From: Medicago truncatula
Lineage: Eukaryota; Streptophyta; Magnoliopsida; Fabales; Fabaceae
Direction: 5' to 3'
DNA: 64,000 nucleotides
Assembly: GCF_003473485.1 (NCBI RefSeq)
Contig: NC_053048.1
Coordinates: forward strand, 41,908,755-41,972,754
Position numbers and translations under genes: made by a program. The stretch's first letter is position 1. Each line of letters starts with the position of its first letter. The notes below the pieces were generated by a model. The model was not told the origin of the DNA, made no database searches, and saw only the letters and a list, made by a program, of their open reading frames with translations. Shown here piece by piece: positions 24,223-36,900 of this stretch.

Positions 24223-24467
24223 ACAAGGAATGGAAGCCTATTTTAAAGTAAATTAAATAATAATTTCCTTTATTTTATCATCAAATATTGCCCTAATTTA
24301 TTAAAAAAAAAAAATCAAATATTGCCCTACTTAAAATTTTAAATGAAATCTTATTCTTATCAATCTTCACAAATTTTAACTAAATCTAACTCGATTTGAA
24401 TTAAAAATATAGTATTAAAATAATATTAAATGATAAAATTCTTCCAAAACTTAAAGCATAACAAGGC

Positions 24468-24912
24468 ATGCTAACCCTAACCTCCATATTTGAGAGTGCC
24501 ACTACTGGTGTTGGAAAAAGGAGTGGGATGGAGATGGACTCTTTTTTTGGGATGAATTTTAAGTACAGTGGGAGTGTCTCTTCTTCCACGAAAAGGAAGA
24601 GAAAATTTCCTTTTCCTTCGGATCGACAAAAGGAGCGTTATGAAGACTGTATCGTTTGCTTTAATGGAGACGACTTTGAGCTGTGTGATCGCATGTGAGA
24701 ATTGATACTGACTGCTATTAAGAGACTCTTTAAACCCTAATTTACGTTGCAGAATATAAACTGTTTTTATGGACTGCAACTATTTTGAAAATTCATTGTT
24801 TTTTCTTTGTGTTTTATAGGGGATGCACTAATCCTTACCACCCATCATGTGTTAAAACGGGAGAAAGTCTTGGTTCAAGCCAAGGAAAACTTGAATTCTG
24901 GTACCGGTAAGT
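24468..24912 (+). pseudogene. PHD-finger gene fragment (NERD-like)
   Basis: Exon A (to 24693, donor CGCAT|GTGAG) carries a basic KRKRK patch and then CIVCFNGDDFELCDR. Exon B (24820 to about 24908) continues GCTNPYHPSCVKTGESL. Joined, these give the Cys4-His-Cys half of a PHD zinc finger like that in plus-3/GYF (NERD-type) plant proteins (CxxC...LCDRxGCxxxYHPxC). The rest of that protein is absent. The fragment is followed by an F-box exon, but the PHD frame leaves exon B in phase 2, whereas the F-box exon needs phase 1, so an in-frame fusion would meet a stop within about ten codons. It is either a separate remnant or a non-coding 5' part of the F-box transcript. Confidence 0.65.
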
Positions 24913-25125
24913 TTTCTTATTCCAACTCTCTACAATTTTCTTCATCGAAAAAGGTGTGCACTCAGTCCAATGAGAATTTCATTGTTAGTTTTAAATTGTG
25001 GTTATAAATGTGACTTACATTAAGTCACAATATCATGAGTTCTTCTCAAATTCTTTTGAATGGTTACATTCTCAATTACCATGATAAAATTTGGTTTTGA
25101 TGTGATTCTCCTTGTTCAATTCCAG

Positions 25126-28100
25126 GAGAAGACAAAATAAGTGCGCTACCTGATTCACTTCTTTATTATATTCTTTCCTTTATTTCGATTAAAGATGCCG
25201 CCACCACAAGTATCCTCTCAAAGAGGTCGAGACCACTTTGGCTCTCACAACTCTTCCTCAACTTGGATGACGAACCATTTCCAGACTCACTGACCTTTTG
25301 CAATTTTGGATATTCACTCATGGCCATGCGAGATATCACTCTACCCATCCTCTCTTTCCATCTTGAATGTTGGAACTACTACGATTGCAGGGATATCTCC
25401 GAGGATATCTACAAATTTGTTAATATAGCAATTCAAAGAGGAGTTGAGAACCTCAACATTGACTTCTCTAGCTCTCACTCACTTTTCTCCCGGATGGCGC
25501 TGCCATCTTTTGTTTTTAGTAGCAAAACATTGTCAATCCTTAAATTGAAACAGATAACCTTAAATGAAGTTACATGCGTTAATCTTCCATCTCTCAAAGC
25601 CCTTTACTTGGACGTTGTCACTTTCACATATTATGAATATATTTTGAAGCTTTTATCAGGATGTCCCATTCTACAAGATTTGGGAGCAAATGATTTACGA
25701 GTAGAGTTACCTTATTCAGAGGGACGAGTTATAAGTTTGTCCAATTTGATCAGAGCAAATATCTGTGACATTCATATTGAGTTTGATTGGCTTCAAAACG
25801 TAGAGCGTCTGCGTGCAACCGTGGTATGAATATCAATATATATGTCTCTCTTGAATAAGTACTTTCATAAAGAATTTATGATCAATTTATAATATTTTGT
25901 CTTTGCAGCTCATGGAGAAGCTTCCCTATACATTTGAACGCATTGCCATGTTTCACAATTTAACATACTTGGAGCTTATCATCAATTATCAACATTTTCC
26001 AAGGGCATGGATGTTTAATGGTATGATAAGTTGCTTGAATATTGTCCCAAACTTTAAAGTCTTATCATTGATGAGGTTTGTTATGTTAACCATTGTTTTT
26101 TTTAATTTAAACAAAAAATATCTTTTTAGATACATTGAATAATTAATATATATATTACACGAGTATTGCTATTTCACACGACTTTACAACACACGACAAA
26201 TACACGACTTGTGTAAAAGTCACGCGCACTCCTTTTTTATTCTTAATGATTTTGTATAAAAAAAGCAACTCAAATCACTCCCACATTTACAGCGCCAAAT
26301 GCAATTTCACCGCCACTAATTGATTGATCTCACCACCAATTCTACAGACCTTTCTCGTTTCGTCGCCGTTGTTGTCTGCTCTACCATCGCCGCTTTTGTA
26401 TTCACCGCCACGGTTCTCGCCGCACAACTATAACTACATATCGTCGCTGCATCTCCATCCTCAAACATCACTTTACTTTGATTCCTCTGTTTCAACATTC
26501 AATTCCACAAGTAAGTAAGAATAATTTGGTTTGTTATTATTTTAATCTAGTTAGATATTTAGAAATCATGTTATATCCACTTGTTAATTTAGTTGATTGA
26601 TTTAAGTTTGTGTTTTGTAAAATTTGCTGCATTAGTGGAAACGGGATCTACTTCTTCTGTCCAAGAGGAGGTTGATCACATAAATGAAAACAGTGATGAA
26701 AATTTAGAAGCAAATATTGTTCAAGCAGATGAGGAACCTAGGATTGGGATGACATTTAGTTCTGAAGAAGAAGTTATCAAATATTACAAGAGCTATGCTA
26801 GATGTATGGGTTTTGGAACTGTTAAAATCAATTCAAAAAATGCAAAGGATGGAAAAAAATACTTTACTCTAGGATGTACTCGTGCAAGAAGCTATGTGAG
26901 TAACTCAAAGAACCTTTTGAAACCAAATCCTACCATAAGAGCACAGTGTATGGCTAGAGTAAATATGTCTATGTCTTTAGATGGAAAAATTACAATTACA
27001 AAAGTTGCTCTTGAGCATAATCATGGATTAAGCCCGACAAAATCTAGATATTTTAGATGCAATAAGAATTTGGACCCTCATACAAAAAGGAGGTTAGATA
27101 TTAATGATCAAGCTGGTATTAATGTAAGCAGAAATTTCCGATCTATGGTTGTTGAAGCAAATGGATATGATAATCTTACATTTGGAGAAAAAGATTGTAG
27201 AAATTACATTGACAAAGCAAGACGGCTTCGACTTGGGACAGGAGATGCTGAAGCTATTCAAAACTATTTTGTCAGAATGCAAAAGAAAAATAGTCAATTT
27301 TATTATGTGATGGATGTGGATGACAAAAGTCGTTTGCGAAATGTATTCTGGGTAGATGCGAGATGTAGGGCTGCTTATGAGTATTTTGGTGAAGTCATAA
27401 CTTTTGATACCACTTATTTAACAAATAAGTATGACATGCCTTTTGCCCCTTTTGTTGGAGTCAATCATCACGGTCAATCAGTTTTGTTAGGTTGTGCCCT
27501 ATTGTCGAATGAGGATACGAAAACCTTTTCCTGGTTGTTCAAAACATGGTTAGAATGCATGCATGGACGTGCACCAAATGCCATAATTACTGACCAAGAT
27601 AGAGCAATGAAGAAGGCAATTGAGGACGTCTTTCCAAAAGCTCGTCATCGATGGTGTTTGTGGCATTTAATGAAAAAGGTTCCGGAAAAGTTGGGTAGAC
27701 ATTCTCATTATGAGTCTATCAAATTACTTTTGCATGATGCTGTGTATGATTCTTCGAGCATATCTGATTTCATGGAGAAGTGGAAAAAAATGATTGAATG
27801 TTACGAACTGCATGATAATGAATGGTTGAAAGGGCTATTTGATGAGAGATATCGTTGGGTTCCTGTGTATGTTAGAGACACATTTTGGGCTGGAATGTCA
27901 ACTACACAACGAAGTGAAAGTATGAATTCATTCTTTGATGGGTATGTGAGCTCAAAGACAACATTGAAGCAATTTGTTGAACAATATGACAATGCGTTGA
28001 AAGATAAAATTGAAAAGGAAAGCATGGCTGATTTTGTTTCATTTAATACAACAATTGCTTGTATTAGTCTTTTTGGCTTTGAGTCTCAATTCCAAAAAGC

Positions 28101-31100
28101 ATTTACCAATGCAAAATTCAAAGAATTTCAAATTGAAATTGCTTCTATGATTTACTGTAATGCTTTCTTAGAGGGAATGGAGAATTTGAATTCAACATTT
28201 TGCGTTATAGAAAGTAAAAAGGTATATGATAGATTTAAAGACACAAGGTTCAGGGTAATCTTCAATGAGAAAGACTTCGAAATACAATGTGCTTGCTGCT
28301 TATTTGAGTTTAAAGGCATTTTATGCAGACATATCCTTTGTGTTCTTCAGCTCACAGGTAAAACTGAGTCAGTACCGTCTTGTTATATTTTGTCAAGGTG
28401 GAGGAAGGATATTAAGCGGAGACACACACTTATTAAATGTGGGTTTGATGGAAATGTTGAATTGCAACTAGTTGGTAAGGCATGTGATGCCTTTTACGAA
28501 GTTGTTTCTGTGGGGATACATACTGAAGATGATTTATTGAAAGTGATGAATCGGATCAACGAATTGAAAATTGAATTAAACTGTGAAGGAAGTTCTTCTG
28601 TCATTATAGAAGAAGACAGTTTAGTTCAAAATCAGATGGCTAAAATTCTTGATCCTGCAACAACTCGAAGTAAAGGACGTCCTCCCTCAAAAAGGAAAGC
28701 TTCTAAACTTGATCAAATTGTGCAAAAGAAGGTTTTAAGAAAGAAAACTCAAAATAGAAACAATAAGAGTAACAATTATCTTAGCCAAGAAGAGGTGACC
28801 TTGAAAATTTTCAAGTTTATTTTCTCTAGTTAAATGTAATAGCATGTATGTCTAATTTTATATTTTTGGTGGCAGGGTCTGTGTCTATCTAGACTTCAAG
28901 AAACTGAAAAAGCTGAGTTTTCTACATCTCAAATCATTGATGGGATTGGCACACAACAGAGAATTCAAGCAAATTTAGCTCCCTTCAATCCAAATCAAAA
29001 ATATTTTGTTGAAGTAAATCAGGTCCAAATAAATTCAAGCACTCTTTACTTTTGTTTGAACATTTCTATTCATATTATGGAAGTATCTGATTCAATATAA
29101 ATGTTTAACAGGTCCCATACTATTCTCAAAGCATAAATCATAATATTACATGTTCAGAACTTTTAGAGGTATCGGTTCCTTCTTTTCTTTCTGTTAGTGA
29201 TCTAGTCAAGTTTTAATATAAATCAGCAATTCTTACATTTATGTGTTTTTTGTAGGCACAACACCATATGATTGATAAACCATCAGAATGAGGACATGAA
29301 TGAACCACTTCTTTGGGAGATGAGAGTTGAAGATGATTGTTGCAGACTTGCAGAAACTATTTAAATTTATAGTGTTAAGTGATTAAGAAACTACATTTTA
29401 CATGTTAGGATGGCAATTGGAATCTACAGCTTGTACTGTTATTGAATGTAGTAGAAACTATTTAGCTTTATTTTATGTTAGAATTATAATATTTTGATTT
29501 GGATGATTTTTATGTTATTGGTGTTGAAACAATTTAGCTTCAGTCCCACTTTTGTTCTTTGCACATTTTGGAGGTTTATATTTATGTCTCTTTGAGTGGA
29601 CATGTTTGTTACTTTGTGATGAGGCTCTTGATTGTGTTATGTGCTAGCTGCCTAGAGTGGTGTTATGTATTTGTTATATACTTTAGCAGTACAGAAACAT
29701 GTCTTGCAATTTAGAGATCATGACACCTTTTGATAACGGAGGGATCTAAGTGTTGTGACTATGCCAAAAACAAGTCCTGTGTGACTGTCATAAATAAGTT
29801 CTCTGCTTTTTTTTTCCTTTTTTTTTTTTTTTTTTCATTCTATACCTTTGTTCTCTGATTAAGTAGCAGCCATTTACAATCCATCAAACTGAACCCGTCA
29901 TTCAGATTTTGGTGACTTAAATAATAGAACTTAATTCATAGTATCGGTTTGTGTACCATTATAATTTGATACGGCCACTCACATGAGTGCCTTTGCATTA
30001 ACAACTTGTTTAGCATGTACAAGAGCAATATGCCTTTACATTTTTTTTAACAGCAAAATTTTATTCTCGTCGAGATTGTGCGAGACGCACAAAATCTCGC
30101 GGCCAAAACAGAAATACAAAAACGTGCGCCAAACTGGCACAGCCAAAACAACAGAAAAACACACATCCACACCACGCAGGGAGGGAAAAACCAGAACCAA
30201 AAAACCCCCCAACAGCTGAAAAATCAGACGCACACAGCAGGCCAGAACACAGCTGCACACACCAGGACCAGCAACAACACACGGCAGCAGGACAACAATG
30301 AGGCTGTCATATACTCGTAGCCAAAACAGCAAAACAAAATGAACAAACTTGGTAAACGCCTCTCTAAATACATGAGCAAAAGACACCACTTGGTAAATAC
30401 CTATTTAGCACAAAATGAACAAACTTGTAACACTTGCCATTATTTTCTAGACAAATAAACAATATGTCTTTGCAAGGTTCTAATAGTAGTTCAATAACAA
30501 TTTAAATGTACATTGTCAATGCACAGTAATTCCAAGATAATGAAACTTAGAATTCAAATTCATAACACCTTACCTTAAGGACATAAGCATGAGGCAGCGG
30601 GGGTGAAGGTTACCTTACCTTAAATGGTTCATTGTCTGTTTGGAACCTAATCCCTGGAATGAAGTGAATCCAAAGAGGTTAACCACTGTTAAGAAGTTAA
30701 AGCCCTCAATTAGAAATGAAGACCGCGGAAAAATAAGCTATTTCTATTTAAGTGCTTATAGCATATAAGTGCTTTCAACAATTAGCAATTCAGCTTAACA
30801 TACACACTTGTTTTCTTTTCTTATAACTACTAATTAAAGCTGCAAGCACCTTTTAGTTCCAGAAACAACTTTCGATGACATAAAGTCCTCCATCTATAAA
30901 TTTTTGAATAAGGTTTGGCCACATCTATAAATTTTTGAATAAGGTTTGGCCACATCTATAACCAACGACAAATTCAACACCTTTTAAAATCAACAACAAT
31001 GCACAAACTCAGAAAATACATAGAAAATCAAAAGAGAGAAACCGATGGAGTACTAAGAAGGTAGTAAATAGAACAAGATATCCATAATCAAACTTTTGTA

Positions 31101-31792
31101 TGTAGTAATTGCAATAGAATAAAAGTGGAATTGAAGCAAACCTTAAAATTTTCCCTTCATCAATTTCATCTTGAATTGAGAAAGATGAGTTTGGATTGAG
31201 AAAAATTATAACCCTTTTTCTTGATTTCATCTGCTGCGATCCGTAAACACAGTATTTGGTAGATTAAAGTTTGGATTGGGAAAGTTGAGCACGGTGGTTC
31301 TGAAAAAGAGAACACTGTTTTTTTTTTCTTTTTTCTTAAAGTCAAAAAGTCAAACAATATTTTTTTTTTTTTGAAGTTAAAAAATTAAACATTAATTTGT
31401 TGCCATGTCATGACTCGTGTGATTTACACGACTGTTTATGTCGTGCACACCAGCATTTCTCATATTACACACATACAAATTTAATTTATTCAACTGTGTA
31501 TCGTTTTCAGGATTTTACATTTCACAAATTATGTGATGAAGATTGGGAGGAACCAAAAATTATTTTGAAATGCCTTTCATCTCATCTAAGAATATGCTCA
31601 CTCAGAAACTTCAGAGGCATGAAATGTGGCCTCCATATATTTTTGACAAAATATATTATGAAGAATTCAAGAGTACTTAGCGTCATGACCATTCAGATTC
31701 CCAAATTCACAGATACAAACACAAAGCATCGAATGGTAATGGAATTATCTCCGTGCCCCAAGAGTTCAACATGTAAACTTTTATTTATTTGA
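25126..31792 (+). CDS. F-box/FBD/LRR-type gene interrupted by a MULE in its last intron (possibly broken)
   Basis: F-box proteins recruit substrates to SCF ubiquitin ligases through Skp1. Exons: 25126-25823 (F-box ALPDSLLYYILSFISIKDAA at its start, then leucine-rich repeats), 25909-26075 (LRR) and 31511-31792 (FBD domain, begins DFTFHKLCDEDWEEP, ends with TGA). Introns have GT-AG ends. The last intron is 5.4 kb because a complete FAR1-type MULE sits in it; without the element it would be about 125 bp. Problems: the F-box exon has no ATG of its own in good context, and exon 2 leaves phase 2 while the FBD exon is open only in phase 0, so the visible junction shifts the frame. The gene may be a pseudogene or use an unseen junction. 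Confidence 0.7.
26324..29291 (+). CDS. FAR1-like MULE transposase, about 799 aa
   Basis: Probable DDE transposase of its own element. Exons: leader 26324-26510, 26636-28794, 28876-29022, 29112-29168, 29256-29291; all introns GT-AG, frame kept. Order: FAR1 DNA-binding domain (~residues 40-130, FSSEEEVIKYYKSYARCMGF ... ALEHNHGL, with CT/C-H-H zinc-ligand pattern), MULE transposase domain from ~253 (ITFDTTYL with catalytic Asp; IITDQDRAM with second Asp near 318; HRWCLWHLMKK), and SWIM zinc finger ~551-565 (CACCLFEFKGILCRH). The C-terminus is basic (SKRKASKL). No stop or frameshift was found. The leader exon ends in A and the next starts TG, so ATG forms only after splicing, giving METGSTSS. Read from the leader ATG at 26324 the frame is also open, adding 62 aa. 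Host FAR1/FRS genes are related, but the flanking duplication argues for a transposon. Confidence 0.9.
29292..30040. other. MULE 3' non-coding part
   Basis: 3' UTR and non-coding body of the element. It contains a T-run at 29811-29835. No second gene, such as mudrB, was found. Confidence 0.6.
30041..30370 (-). mobile_element. LINE 3' end nested in the MULE
   Basis: The minus strand has a GC-rich UTR ending CGAGAATAAAATTTTGCTGTT and an A-tail (T-run 30041-30048). The layout equals that of the LINE at 1978. The 5' part reads FREAFTKFVHFVLLF, a typical end of the LINE frame. The right limit is approximate; TACAAGAGCAA (left flank) and TACATGAGCAA (right flank) may be a diverged target duplication. 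Confidence 0.6.
30371..31461. other. Right part of the MULE
   Basis: No coding exon recognised. A 76-bp spaced repeat (ACAAAATGAACAAACTT at about 30334 and 30410) and the 31-bp tandem pair at 30892-30953 lie here. The element's right inverted repeat ends it. Confidence 0.5.
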
Positions 31793-33892
31793 GTGACAGA
31801 AGATAATATATAGGGCATGTGTGATAGTTCCTAATCTTTAGAGAACATGCACATTGGACTCTATATCCGTCTTTAGTAGAATATTCTTATGAGTTATTTA
31901 TAGCAGTTAGCATCAAGTGTTTCAATTATCGTCTCATCTAACTATCAATTCGTGATTTCAATTTTCAACCACATGAAGTTTGTCAAGGTTATTTTAATAA
32001 TTCCAGCAAATGATTTGATATGTTTAAAGTCGGTGATTTTTTTTTTTTAGGGGAGGTAATTAAAATTATTGAAATATTGATAAAATATTTACGTATATAT
32101 ACCAGTATTGTTCTAGCCAAGTCTAAAGCATAATTGATTACCTAAGAGTGCTTGGATGAGATGACACAGGTCTCTTTCAGCTTAATCAAGTGATAAATCG
32201 TGCACAACAAACATATGCACAAACACGTACTGTGGAGACGTGGAGTATTTTTAGGATTCCATTTAAACACGTACAAGGGAATGACCACATTACATTATGA
32301 GATTAATGGTCCGTCCATCTCATTTTCCCTTCAACCTGCTCTTCATTCGTTACATTGTATTATTGGCTGGCACTCCATGTCTATTTTATTTTTAAATTTA
32401 GGGTTAAATAAGTAAATAGTTCTTCTAAATATACTAACATTTAATTTTGATCCCTTTAAAATATTCTTTAGACTTTTGGTTCCTCTAAAAATATTTATCC
32501 ATAAAATTAATCCATACTAACATTTATACTACCAGTTTATAATAATTCAAATGGGGTTGTGTGCAAGGCTATTCGAAGTAATTTGATGAAATTTAGGACA
32601 TTTAACATGGAATTTGAAAACATAGCGACTAGTAGTATTTAGGGCAAGTGGACCAGCTACCTGGAAATGCCGCAAAGTAAGTGGAAGTAAAGCCAAACAT
32701 GGGACACCATGTAGACCTAACAAAGTACTAATAAATGAGTACACTACCCGCGAGTTAAGCCAAACAACAACATTCAGAGGAGCTAGATTTTTTAGGCAAA
32801 ACTGCATGGCCAATAGGATGCATGGTGTGTCAAATTAATATCAATTGTAAAACTAAAATTCATTTCAACGCACAATCAATCAATCTATCATTTTTACTCA
32901 CATTTTTCCCTTTATCTTTATGCATTTCATTACTTTAGTAGTTCCCGAAAACCGAAGTATGAGTACTTAGACACTCAATAATAGAGTTAAGGAAACCACA
33001 ACTCGAGACATAGTTAATTTCCTGGCGTAACCACATGAAGAAGAAGAAGAAAAACCATTGTTGAGAACTATTAGCTGCATCTTTGGCAATGATACCAGTA
33101 CCTTGGATATATAGTATCGTAGACTCTCTGATACTTTAATAAATTTGAATTTTGTCTAACTCAATAACAAAAAATGGTCTTACAAATAAACACATCTCTA
33201 AATCATAAATAGTCTGATGTGGAAGTGTGGAGCTCTCGTCAAAGACAAGACATGCTAGACCCAACCTGATTGCTGATATCTGGAGATTGGATTGGCTGAC
33301 AAAAAGTTGTTAATTACCAACCGTTGTTTCATTGTTTGATGACGTGGAGCATACAAATAACATCCCATGTGTGTACATCTGCAGTTGTTATTCAACGAAG
33401 CATTTGTACCAGAATTGTTGTCTAGAATCAAGTTCTGTGGCATCTTTTTCAAAAATCGTCACTTATTATTATTCCTTTTAAGCTTTTGTTAAGAATTAGG
33501 CATTATGCATTTTTTTGTGGGTCTTCAGTATCAAAGGCAGCCCCCTTTTAGTTACTATACTTGTCAAATTATAGGTCATACCTCGGCCTTTTAGCATATA
33601 AGCTACATTTTGGGGATAATAAAAAGGTTGATTTAATAGTTTTTTTTATTTGTGATACAAAGAGGCTGATTTGATAGTTATTAGTTAGTGGTGAAGACAT
33701 AGTCACTTAAATGATTAATTCAAATAATTTATTATATTATTTAGGATATCACCTTAATACTAAAATAAAAAATATTCTCAAGGAGAAATTGGTGATTTAC
33801 TTTGTTTTCTTATTCAAATACTACATTATTAATTTTTAAACCTTAGAAATATATATATATACGTGGGGTCTAACTCTAAGCCTCACCCCAAA
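31793..33892. other. Intergenic region between F-box and phosphatase genes
   Basis: No gene supported. Around 32398-32540 a GGGTTAAATAAG...GATCCCTTT...GGTTCCTCT pattern resembles one arm of a long-TIR MITE, but no partner arm was found. Promoter of the phosphatase is expected at the right end; an AT run lies at 33849-33861. Confidence 0.45.
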
Positions 33893-33918
33893 GAGAAGAA
33901 GAAGAAGAAGAAGAAGAA
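33893..33918 (+). repeat. GAA microsatellite in the phosphatase 5' leader
   Basis: About eight AAG/GAA trinucleotides lie 40-60 nt upstream of the ATG at 33956, so length changes here would alter the leader. Confidence 0.8.
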
Positions 33919-33955
33919 TAACCCAATTTAATTCGAATCCTTCGTTCCGATTCCG

Positions 33956-36900
33956 ATGCCTCACCTCATCCGTGAGAACCTCTTCATCAGCAACATCGTC
34001 GACGCCGCCGAAATTCTCCAAACCACCACCACCACCACCGTCCCCCACAACATCACCCACATCCTCTCCGTTCTCAGCTCCGCTTCCATCTCCTTCTTCT
34101 CCGAATGGCGTTCTTCCTTCTCCGTCTCTGTCAAGGAGATTTCCAAACTCCATGTCTCCGACGTCCCTACCGCCGCCAAGTCCGCTCTCTCCCCGGATAA
34201 ACTTCTCTACTCGCTTGAATACGCCGGTGAAGATTTTAAGCTTGTGAGGATGGCTGTACCGCTGAGAGATACCGAGAGTGAAAATTTGTTGGATTATCTT
34301 CAAGTTTGTGTTGATTTTATTGAGAGGAGTAGGAAAGAAGGTTCTGTTTTGGTTCATTGTTTCGCCGGTGTTTCTAGAAGGTTCTGTTAATCACTCTCAT
34401 ACTTTAATCTTGTTTCTGTCAATTTTAATTTTGTTCATTAAAATGAAATTACTTTGTTTCAATTTTGAGTGTTGTTGTGTTTAGCGTTCTTTTGGATTGT
34501 TTCATTTGAGCCTACGCAGTGACATAAGCATGCTTATGAATTTGACCTTGGTTGGATATACAGCTTATTTCTAACTTATTGCTTATCATGTATAAGCTAT
34601 TACTAGAGCGAAACATTAAATAAAATTGAATTTGTTTTTGAATATGTTATAAGCTTTTTTCAACTTATGAAATAAGTTGAAAAAAGCTTATTGAAAGTGT
34701 CATAATCTGTTTTTATAAGTTCTCCCAAACAGTTTTACTAAACGTATGTTAGTAGATAAGCTCAGAAAACTCAATCCAAACAAGTCCATTTTCATAAGCT
34801 GTATTCAGCTTATTTCCATAAGCTCTCCAGGGTACCTTGAAAACAGCTTATTGGTTATACAAATATAGTTTTATTTTAGTTTATATTCTCTTATAGAAAT
34901 AGCTAATTCATAACCGGGTATATATAAGTCCTTATGATATAAGCTGCAAAATAAGTTGTTTATCTGAAAGGAGTGTCAGTCTTACAGGATTTTACTTGTG
35001 TTTTTGTTTGCAGTGCAGCAGTTATTACGGCTTATTTGATGAAAAGCGAAAATTTGTCTCTAGAAGGTGTGAAATGAAATCAATACTTTGTTTAAAGTCT
35101 TCAGGGACTTCGCGTTTGGTACATGCAAGTGCCTTTCTTCTTATTTTTATTTTTTCACTATGATTTTTAGTTTACTTAAGCATGAATTAAAGTTATGATA
35201 GTGCTTAGGATTGTTGTTCATACGAGTATCTTTTCAAAATGGGCTGAAGAACTTTTTTGTTTATAATATTTAGTAAAATGAATTTGAAGATATATACATC
35301 TTGAACTTATGTGTTGTTTTTTTCTTCTTCTTTTTTCGGTGTGTTTTCATTTACCGCAGATGCCCTTGCATCGTTAAAGCAGAGCTGTGAATTTGTTTGC
35401 CCCAATGATGGATTTCTAGAGCAGGTGTGTATTATGAAGGTCACTCTGTATGCTGAAAATGTTTATGTTTGACAATGAGGATTATGATATTGTTTATTTT
35501 ATTTTTATTGCCTATAGTTGAAAATGTTTGAGGAGATGGGTTTCAAGGTTGATCAATCTAGCCTTGTATACAAGCGCTTTCGTCTAAAAATACTAGGTAT
35601 GGCTTCAGCTTCACGACTTCCTTCATGCTGTGGGACCTCATGCTCATGTTATCATATAGGTGGCACTTAGTGACAACTTGTATTGTTTTGGTGGTGTATG
35701 ATTCACACACACCTTTTACTTTTATGTCATGTGTCATCACTAGATTGAAAATAAACTCACCTTTTCTCTTCCTATGTTTTTTTATGTCAACTTTGTCACT
35801 GTTTATTCTCCTTTTCAGACAACATGTTCTTAGTTTTTATTAATAAGTCAAGAGACACCATGCCTTTTAAAAGTTTTCTGAAAGTAGGAATCATGTTAGA
35901 TGTTGGAGTTTTTTCCCTTCCCAAATCTGTACTAGTGTTGTCAAATAGTGGCTATAGCGTAGCGTAATTTAAACAAATCGCTGTTGTTCCTCAATACGCT
36001 AATTTAGCACATAGTGTTGTTTAAGAGCCAGCTTTAATGGCACTATATCACTGCAGCGTAGCAGAGTTTGAACAAACACTATTTTCCACGATTCGTGATT
36101 GAAAACACTGATTTGTACACAGGAGTTTTAGTGTTAGTGAAAAATAGGTGGGGTTATTTAATATTTATTCAAAAGATAAATTTGTGCTTTGGTGTCATGT
36201 GTTTTAATATACTTTGTCTTGTATTATGCGTTGTTTAAACAGCTTTTAGGCTATGTTTGGGAGTTTGGAGGGAAAGGGAGAGGAGCGTTTTGAGAATTAA
36301 AGAATGTGTAAAGGGAAGGAGGAGGGTGACTAGTCTCGCCACCTTTCATAAGTTTTTTTTCTTTCATTGGACTAAAACCCTCCATATTGGGAAACTAGGA
36401 AAGTGCATTAGGGAATAGCTTTGGAGGATTTTGAATCAATTTTCATATTCATTACTTCTCTTCATAACACTGTTAAAACCCAAAAAGTATTACTTTTAAG
36501 TATTTTGATCTCAATTCCTTAAACAATACTCCCCATAAAAGTGAGTGATTCCTCTAACTTTTCTTTCCTCCCATTCCCTCCAAAGCCTTCCCCTTCGTAT
36601 CCCTCCTAACTCCCAAACAAAACCTTAAAAATTGATAATTGTACTAGTTCTCCAGATAAAATAATCTTCCTTGACTAAAATGTTAATAATTAACATTTAG
36701 AAGTTAATTGTTGCTACTAGTAGCTGTTCTGGTATTTTGCATAGTCTGCGCCAATGTGATGATTGTGTACTATGGGCATTGAAATGGACGTCAGCTAGTA
36801 ATTTATGTCAGATGAGGAACGAAATATCTCCTTTTTTCAGGTGAGAATCATTTCTCAGGGTCGAGGATAGACAGCTCTAAACTTGGTGCAGATCCTGGCA

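Larger units (their letters stand above)
26161..31461 (+). mobile_element. Complete FAR1-type Mutator-like element (5.3 kb)
   Basis: Perfect 9-bp target duplications ATATTACAC (26152-26160 and 31462-31470) enclose 5301 bp. The ends are short, diverged inverted repeats beginning GAGTATTGCT and GAGAAATGCT and sharing CACGAC further in. One gene for a FAR1/FHY3-like MULE transposase occupies the left half. The right half (29292-31461) is non-coding and contains a nested LINE fragment and a 31-bp tandem repeat (30892-30960). It lies in the last intron of an F-box gene, in the same orientation. Confidence 0.88.

Noticed and set aside
26324..29291. Reading the FAR1-like gene as a host light-signalling factor
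   Set aside because: Flanking 9-bp duplications, inverted ends and the position in another gene's intron indicate a transposon gene.
30036..30389. 117-codon minus-strand open frame
   Set aside because: It runs through the 3' UTR of a LINE remnant; composition and context are those of the transposon, with no domain beyond the LINE tail.
33836..34357. 173-codon minus-strand frame over the phosphatase first exon
   Set aside because: It is the antisense shadow of a GC-richer exon; the plus strand has the phosphatase signature and a consistent splice chain.
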